DNA of 64,000 nt. It comes from Ophiura sarsii (Eukaryota; Echinodermata; Ophiuroidea; Amphilepidida; Ophiuridae). The stretch lies in contig CM069442.1 in assembly GCA_035610835.1 (NCBI GenBank), positions 29,961,798 to 30,025,797 of the forward strand, read 5' to 3'. A program made the position numbers and the translations under genes. This document shows, one piece after another, positions 56,834-64,000 of this stretch (position 1 is its first letter; every line of letters starts with the position of its first letter). The notes beneath the pieces are model-generated. The model worked only from the letters and a program-made list of their open reading frames with translations. It was not told where the DNA came from and did no database searches.

Positions 56834-57976
56834 CTAGCGGCACGCCCGTCCTGCGGACGGGCTCTCCCGCTAGGGAGTAGGGCCTACCAGATAGACACCT
56901 ACAAAAATAAAGTGTTGAAAATTTATAACGAAACACATAGGAATAGAACAATATTTAAAACATTTTTGTTTTAAATCAAAAGATTTTGTAGCCTAATTCA
57001 AAAGTTTTTAAATTTAAATTTATTTATTTTTTGAAAATTACCCCCCGCCCGCACACGCCCCGTGGCATATTTCAACACCAAGGCCTAAACCTTAACCATC
57101 TCCCGTACCCCACCCGTCCCTCCCCCTCCCTGTCCCCTCCCGGCCCGCCCCCGTCCAGTGGCATATCCGTTACACAATTTAGCATCACATTTTTTCATTA
57201 ACCCCCTGTCTCCCAAACCACATTACATCATTACACACAACCCCCATTCGTCACCGCCCCGCCCGCCCCTCCCGTGGCATACCTCAAGCCCAAAGCCCAA
57301 AGTTCCCCGCCCGCAATTTATCTCAACGCCAAGGCCTAACCTTAACTATCTCCCGTAGCGCGGCGTACTTCTCCAATATTTGTCCGCCCGCGTGTCACAT
57401 ACAGTATCAAATCCCACATCTGACACCATCGTTACGCAATTTAATAATACATTTCTTTATTAACCCCATCCCAAACTACATAACCATAACATAACCTAGG
57501 CCCTAAAGGGATCATTACACACAACCCCTAACCGCCCCGCCCCCGCCCCGTGGCTTATGCAACCCCAAGGCCTAAACCGAAACCAACTCCCGTGGCGCAG
57601 CGTATTTCTCCAATATTTGCCCGCCCGCGTGTGTAGGGGGTGCGTGGGTGTAGTGCGTGTGCGCGTTTATTTTGCATGGCGCACTGCTGCTCGCTATGTG
57701 TAACGCGCGCCGACTGCATGGTTACAGTGTACGCAGAGAAAAACAAACATGGCCCGTAGAAATTAGTCTCAAAAGCCGGGCTGAAAAGGCCTAAATTGGA
57801 CATCATTTTGCTCATATCTCGGTCAATTCTGTACGGTTTTCGGCCATTTATAGCTTATAACCTGTCTCAAGACATCATCTATTATCAGTGCAATATTCAC
57901 GGCTTTAAGATGCAAAATGAGAAAGCCTTTTCAGGATACACACATACATACATACACACATACATACATACATACA
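56834..57976 (-). mobile_element. Non-autonomous Helitron, minus copy at left border
   Basis: The 3' end on the minus strand is CCCGTCCGCAGGACGGG, then CGTGCCG and CTAG at 56834, inserted at an A/T step of the minisatellite. It runs right to a (CATA)n tract near 57940-57976, where its 5' terminus is lost and a plus-strand copy starts. No Rep/helicase. Confidence 0.82.
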
Positions 57977-59114
57977 TCTTACTATAATTTGTCTTATGGT
58001 GTATGTGTGTGGGTATCTATAAAAGGCTCTCTCAGTTTGCAACTAAACACCGTGAACTTTGCACTGATAAAAGATGATTATAATGTGAGTGTTATAAGCT
58101 ATAAATGGCTGAAAACCGTACAGAATTGACCGAGATATGAGTAAAAAACCATGAAAATCCATGGATACGGGCCGTGTTTGTTTTTCACTGCGTACGCTGT
58201 AACCATGCAGTCGGCTCGCGTAACACAAAACGCGTCGCAGTGCGCCATGCAAAATAAACGCGCACACGCACTACACCCACGCAAATGTAACCTCGCTGCC
58301 ACGCACCCCTACACACGCGGGCGGGCAAATATTGGAGAAATACGCTGCGCCACGGGAGTTGGTTACGGTTTAGGCCTTGGGGTTGCATAAGCCACGGGGC
58401 GGGGGCGGGGTGGTGATGGTTAGGGGTTGTGTGTAATGATCGCCTTAGTGCCTACATGTAGGTTATGTTAGGGTTATGTGGTTTGGGATGGGGTTAATGA
58501 AGAAATGTATTATTAAATTGCGTAACGATGGTGTCAGATATGGGATTTGATATTGTATGTGACACCCGGGCCGCAATATTGGAGAAATACGCCGCACTAC
58601 GGGGGATGGTTAAGGTTAGACCTTGGCGTTGAGATAAGCCGCGGGGCGTGGAACTTTGGGCCTTGGGGTTGAGATATGTCACGGGGCGGGGCGGGCGGGG
58701 GCGGTGACGAATGGGGGTTGTGTGTTATGATGTAATGTGGTTTGGGAGACAGGGGGTTAATGAAGAAATGTGATGCTAAATTGCGTAACGGATATGCCAC
58801 GGGGCGGGGCGGGGGAGTAACGGTGGGGGTACGGGAGATGGTTAAGGTTAAGGCCTTGGGAGTTGACATATGCCACGGGGCGTGGGCGGGCGGGCGGGGG
58901 TCTTTTTTAATTGAAATTTGAAAACTTTTGAATTAATCCTACTACAAAACCTTTTGATTTAAAACAAAAATGTTTTAGATATTGTTCTATTTCTATTATG
59001 TGTTTCGTTATACATTTTCCAACACTTTAAGTTGTTTCATTTTGTAGGTGTTCTATCTGGTAGGCCCTACTCCCTAGCGGGGAGAGCCCGTCCGAAGGAC
59101 GGGCGTCGCGCTAG
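57977..59114 (+). mobile_element. Non-autonomous Helitron, array copy 1
   Basis: 5' TCTTACTATAATTTGTCTTA, 3' hairpin CCCGTCCGAAGGACGGG followed by CGTCGCG and CTAG at 59111-59114. The next copy starts at the next base. Open frames inside (for example the one at 58151-58390) recur only because the element is repeated. Confidence 0.88.
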
Positions 59115-60060
59115 TCTTACTATAATTTGTCTTATGGTGTATGTGTGTGGGTATCCATAAAAGGCTCTCTCAGTTTGTAACTAAACGCCGTGAACTTTGC
59201 ACTGATAAAAGATGATTATAATGTGAGTGTTATAAGCTATAAATGGCTGAAAACCGTACAGAATTGACCGAGATATGAGTAAAAAACCATGAAAATCCAT
59301 GGATACGGGCGGTGTTTGTTTTGTTTATCTTCATGCGTATTGCAACCATGCATTCGGCGCCTAACACATAACGCGTCATTGTGCGCCGTGCAAAATGAAC
59401 GCTCACACGCACTACACCCACGCACGCCTACACACGCGAGCGGGCAAATATTAGAGAAATACGCTGCGCTACGGGAGTTAGTTTAGGCCTTGAATGTTTA
59501 TAAGCACAGGGCGGGCGGTAGGGGCGGGGCGGGGACGGCGGGCAAGAGACGGCAGGGGAAGGCCCCTGGGAGGAGGGGGGCGGGGCGAGGGGAGGCCATG
59601 AAGTAATGAGGTTTGGGAGGCAAGGGGTTACTGAAGAACGCTACGGGAGTTGGATAGTTTAGGCCTTGAAGGTTTAGATCGCACAGTACGGGGCGGGCGG
59701 GCGAGGGGAGGCCACGAAGTAATGAGGTTTGGGAGGCAGGGAGTTAATGAAGAAATGTGATACTAAAGTGCGTAACACTAACAGGGAGAGTCACGAAGTG
59801 GAAGGAAATAGTGTGGTTAAAGGTATAAACCAGGGGATACAGCTTGGGGAGATGGTTAAGGTTTAGGCCTTGGGTGTGGGGATAACCACGGTGCGGGGGC
59901 GGCAATTTCAGGTAAAGAAATAGGCCTATGCATTATATGTATTCTTACCAATTTCGAGACAAATTTTCGTATAGCTACTTATGTGTTATTTCACCGGGGT
60001 TCTGTCTGATAGGCGCTACTTACTAGCGGGAGCCCGTTCGAAGAACGGGCGTCCCGCTAG
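59115..60060 (+). mobile_element. Non-autonomous Helitron, array copy 2 (divergent subtype)
   Basis: 5' TCTTACTATAATTTGTCTTA, 3' CCCGTTCGAAGAACGGG hairpin then CGTCCCG and CTAG at 60057-60060. Its middle (59510-59900) differs from the other copies; the hairpin has a compensated C-to-T/G-to-A pair, so the stem is kept. Confidence 0.88.
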
Positions 60061-61208
60061 TCTTACTATAATTCACCGTATGTTGTATGTATGTATGTAT
60101 GTGTGTATGTATCCTGAAAAGGCTTTTTCATTTTGCATCTTAAAGCCGTGAATATTGCACTGATAATAGATTATGTCTTGAGACAGGTTATAAGCTATAA
60201 ATGGCCGAAAACCGTACAGAATTGACCGAAATATGAGCAAAATGATGTCCGATTTAGGCCTTTTCAGCCCGGCTTTTGAGACTAATTTCAACGGGCCATG
60301 TTTGTTTTTCTCTGCGTACACTGTAACCATGCAGTCGGCGCGCGTTACACATAGCGCGCAGCAGTGCGCCATGCAAAATAAACGCGCACACGCACTACAC
60401 CCACGCACCCCTACACACGCGGGCGGGCAAATATTGGAGAAATACGCTGCGCCACGGGAGTTGGTTTCGGTTTAGGCCTTGGGGTTGCCTAAGCCACGGG
60501 GCGGGGGCGGGGCGGTTAGGGGTTGTGTGTAATGATCCCTTTAGGGCCTAGGTTATGTTATGGGTAGTTTTGGATGGGGTTAATAAAGAAATGTATTATT
60601 AAATTGCGTAACGATGTGTCAGATGTGGGATTTGATACTGTATGTGACACGCGGGCGGACAAATATTGGAGAAGTACGCCGCGCTACGGGAGATAGTTAA
60701 GGTTAGGCCTTGGCGTTGAGATAAATTGCGGGCGGGGAACTTTGGGCTTTGGGGTTGAGGTATGCCACGGGGAGGGGCGGGTGGGGCGGTGACGAATGGG
60801 GGTTGTGTGTAATGATGTAATGTGGTTTGGGAGACAGGGGGTTAATGAAAAAATGTGATGCTAAATTGCGTAACGGATATGCCACTGGACGGGGGCGGGC
60901 CGGGAGGGGACAGGGAGGGGGAGGGACGGGTGGGGTACGGGAGATGGTTAAGGTTTAGGCCTTGGTGTTGAAATATGCCACGGGGCGTGTGCGGGCGGGG
61001 GGTAATTTTCATTTTTTTTTTAATTTAAATTTAAAAACTTTTGAATTAGGCTACAAAACCTTTTGATTTAAAACAAAAATGTTTTAAATATTGTTCTATT
61101 CCTATGTGTTTCGTTATAAATGTTCAACACTTTATTTTTGTAGGTGTCTATCTGGTAGGCCCTACTCCCTAGCGGGAGAGCCCGTCCGCAGGACGGGCGT
61201 CCCGCTAG
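60061..61208 (+). mobile_element. Non-autonomous Helitron, array copy 3
   Basis: 5' TCTTACTATAATTCACCGTA followed by (TATG)n, 3' CCCGTCCGCAGGACGGG hairpin, CGTCCCG, CTAG at 61205-61208. Very close in sequence to the minus copies at 56834 and 63197. Confidence 0.9.
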
Positions 61209-62189
61209 TCTTACTATAATTCGTCTTATGGTGTATGTATGTATGTATGTAGATGTGTATGTGTGTGTGTATCCATAAAGGCTCCCTCATTTTACGTCTA
61301 AACGCCGCCAACCTTGCACAGATAAAAGATGATTATAATGTGAGTGTTATAAGCTATAAATGGCCGAAAACCGTACAGAATTGACCGAGATATGAGCAAA
61401 ATTATGGCAATTTACCGGCTTTTGAGACTATTTTTTACGGGCCATGTTTGTTTTTCTCTGCGTACACTGTAACCATGCAGTCGGCGCGCGTAACACAAAA
61501 CGCGTCGCAGTGCGCCATGCAAAATAAACGCGCACGCACTACACCCACGCACGCCTACAAAGGCGGGCGGGCAAATATTGGAGAAATACGCTGCGCCACG
61601 GGAGTTGGTTACGGTTTAGGCCTTGGGGTTGCATAAGCCACGTGGCGGGGGCGGGAGCGGGTGACGGGTTAGGGGTTGTGTGTAATGATCCTCTTATGGC
61701 CTATGTTAGGGTTATGTGGTTTGGGATGGGTTGATAAAGAAATGTATTATTAAATTGCACATCGATGGTGTCAGATGTGGGATTTGATACTGTGCTAAAT
61801 TGTAAATTGCGTAACGGATATGCCACGGGGCGGGGGCGGGCGGGCGGGGACGGGGCGGGGGAGGGACGGATGGGTTACGGGAGATGGTTAAGGTTTAAGC
61901 CTTGGAGTTGAAATATGCCACGGGGCGTGGGTGGGCGGGGGGGGGGGGGGGGGGTGGGGGTGGGGGAGGTGCTTTTTCAAGTTTTTTAATTGAAATTTGA
62001 AAACTTTTGAATTAGGCCTACTACAAAACCTTTTGATTTAAAACAAAAATGTTTTAAATATTGTTCTATTCCTATGAGTTTCGTTATAAATTTTCCTACA
62101 CTTTAAGTTGTTTTATTTTGTAGGTGTTCTATCTGGTAGGCCCTACTCCCTAGCGGGAAAGCCCGTCCGAAGGACGGGCGTGCCGCTAG
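61209..62189 (+). mobile_element. Non-autonomous Helitron, array copy 4
   Basis: 5' TCTTACTATAATTCGTCTTA, 3' hairpin CCCGTCCGAAGGACGGG, CGTGCCG, CTAG at 62186-62189. Nearly identical internally to copy 5. Confidence 0.9.
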
Positions 62190-63164
62190 TCATACTATAA
62201 TTTGCCGTATGGTGTATGTATGTATGTATGTATCCATAAAAGGCTCTCTCAGTTTGCAACTAAACGCCGTGAACATTGCACTGAATAAAAGATGATTATA
62301 ATGTGAGTGTTATAAGCTATAAATGGCCGAAAACCGTACAGAATTGACCGAGATATGAGCAAAATTATGGCAATTTAGGGCCTTTTCAGCCCGGCTTTTG
62401 AGACTATTTTTTACGGGCCATGTTTGTTTTTCTCTGCGTACACTGTAACCATGCAGTCGGCGCGCGTAACACAAAACGCGTCGCAGTGCGCCATGCAAAA
62501 TAAACGCGCACGCACTACACCCACGCACGCCTACAAAGGCGGGCGGGCAAATATTGGAGAAATACGCTGCGCCACGGGAGTTGGTTACGGTTTAGGCCTT
62601 GGGGTTGCATAAGCCACGTGGCGGGGGCGGGAGCGGGTGACGGGTTAGGGGTTGTGTGTAATGATCCTCTTATGGCCTATGTTAGGGTTATGTGGTTTGG
62701 GATGGGGTTAATAAAGAAATGTATTATTAAATTGCACATCGATGGTGTCAGATGTGGGATTTGATACTGTGCTAAATTGTAAATTGCGTAACGGATATGC
62801 CACGGGCGGGAGCGGGCGGGGCGGGGACAGGGCGGGGAGGGACGGATGGGTTACGGGAGATGGTTAAGGTTTAAGCCTTGGAGTTGAAATATGCCACGGG
62901 AGGTAGGCGGGCGGGGGGGGGGGGGGGGGATGGGGTGGGGGAGGTGCTTTTTCAAGTTTTTTTAATTGAAATTTGAAAACTTTTAAATTAGGCCTACTAC
63001 AAAACCTTTTGATTTAAAACAAAAATGTTTTAAATATTTTTCTATTCCTATGAGTTTCGTTATAATTTTCCAACACTTTAAGTTGTTTTATTTTGTAGGT
63101 GTTCTATCTGGTAGGCCCTACTCCCTAGCGGGAAAGCCCGTCCGAAGGACGGGCGTGCCGCTAG
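62190..63164 (+). mobile_element. Non-autonomous Helitron, array copy 5
   Basis: 5' TCATACTATAATTTGCCGTA, 3' CTAG at 63161-63164. Same length class and sequence as copy 4, implying recent duplication. Confidence 0.9.
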
Positions 63165-63196
63165 TACATACAACATACGGTGAATTATAGTAAGAC
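63165..63196 (-). mobile_element. 32-bp Helitron 5'-end stub, inverted
   Basis: Reads on the minus strand TCTTACTATAATTCACCGTA and 12 more bases of the 5' terminus, then breaks directly against the CTAG of array copy 5. On the minus strand it directly follows the CTAG of the next element, so it is the start of another tandem copy. Confidence 0.85.
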
Positions 63197-63845
63197 TAGC
63201 GGCACGCCCGTCCTGCGGACGGGCTCTCCCGCTAGGGAGTAGGGCCTACCAGATAGACACCTACAAAAATAAAGTGTTGAAAATTTATAACGAAACACAT
63301 AGGAATAGAACAATATTTAAAACATTTTGTTTTAAATCAAAAGGTTTTGTAGCCTAATTCAAAAGTTTTTAAATTTCAATTTTTTTTGTTTTTGAAAATT
63401 ACCCCCCGCCCGCACACGCCCCGTGGCATATTTCAACACCAAGGCCTAAACCTTAACCATCTCCCGTACCCCACCCGTCCCTCCCCCTCCCTGTCCCCTC
63501 CCGGCCCTCCCCCGTTCAGTGGCATATCCGTTACGCAATTTAGCATCACATTTTTTCATTAACCCCCTGTCTCCCAAACCACATTACATCATTACACACA
63601 ACCCCCATTCGTCACCGCCCCGCCCGCCCCTCCCCGTGGCATACCTCAAGCCCAAAGCCCAAAGTTCCCCGCCCGCAATTTATCTCAACGCCAAGGCCTA
63701 ACCTTAACTATGTCCCGTAGCGCGGCGTACTTCTCCAATATTTGTCCGCCCGCGTGTCACATACAGTATCAAATCCCACATCTGACACCATCGTTACGCA
63801 ATTTAATAATACATTTCTTTATTAACCCCATCCCAAACTACATAA
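63197..63845 (-). mobile_element. Non-autonomous Helitron, minus copy at right border (partial)
   Basis: 3' CTAG at 63197-63200 with CGGCACGCCCGTCC hairpin side; same order as 56834-57976. Interrupted at 63846 by a PIF-like MITE and by the window end. Confidence 0.85.
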
Positions 63846-64000
63846 GGGAGTGTTCATAAATACTTTGGTGGGGGGGGTTGGAAACAATTGAGCCATGGAC
63901 ATCTTTTTTTTTTTGACCCCCCCCAAATAGGGTGGGTTTTTTTCTTGACCCCCCCTTTCAAGAACCTTTTTTTGTGTTGACCCCCCCCCCCCCCGTCTGT
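63846..64000. mobile_element. PIF/Harbinger-like MITE, copy 3 (left end only)
   Basis: GGGAGTGTTCATAAATACTT preceded by TAA at 63843-63845, inserted in the Helitron. Same family as 7474-8734 and 12431-13325; GACCCCCCC runs follow. Right end is outside the window. Confidence 0.85.

Noticed and set aside
57158..63701. Recurrent 60-110 codon frames in the Helitron copies
   Set aside because: They recur only because the element recurs, shift between copies, and show no Rep or helicase motif.

Overview
The window is an animal nuclear genome segment, AT-rich, intron-bearing and saturated with transposable elements. Content fits a marine invertebrate deuterostome, perhaps an echinoderm or hemichordate: a spliced ABCG2-type transporter gene, L2/CR1-like LINE tails, a Penelope-like element, many short inverted-repeat DNA transposons, a foldback element resembling the sea urchin TU class, and Helitrons. 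The organism assignment is inference; the spliced gene and the transposon classes are read directly. One 100-base assembly gap (32778-32877) is present.

Region 1-17.2 kb holds the only convincing host gene: the 5' half of an ABCG2-like half-transporter on the minus strand. Five coding exons are recognisable (17088-17191, 15674-15732, 3338-3464, 821-973, 1-98) with consensus splice sites; they encode the N-terminus, Walker A, a middle segment and the ABC signature, and the gene runs off the left edge. The exon 1/exon 2 junction is out of frame by one base. Its introns are full of MITEs, many with clean target-site duplications.

Region 17.2-32.8 kb has no recognisable host gene. It holds a 5'-truncated LINE with a 223-codon open tail, a 700-bp palindromic TTAA element, mariner-like and PIF/Harbinger-like elements (one retaining a Myb/SANT-like ORF), and hAT elements, one nested in another.

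Region 32.9-54.2 kb is a nest of inverted repeats. From outside in: two oppositely oriented 33-bp satellite arrays; two inverted copies of a dispersed repeat; the two halves of one GIY-YIG endonuclease domain of a Penelope-like element, flanked by a perfect 79-bp inverted repeat; two directly repeated ~0.4 kb TIR elements; and a 13.2 kb interior containing a 1.25 kb element with 9-bp target duplication and a 4.8 kb foldback element whose ~1.15 kb arms are mostly 39/42-bp tandem repeats. The halves of the GIY-YIG domain lie 14 kb apart with the paired TIR elements exactly at the breakpoints, so the interior looks like a composite insertion or an integrated circle.

Region 54.7-64 kb is a ~2.1 kb minisatellite interrupted by a head-to-tail array of non-autonomous Helitrons (five consecutive plus-strand copies, each 3' CTAG abutting the next 5' TC), bounded on both sides by minus-strand copies. 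A PIF-like MITE is inserted in the last one.
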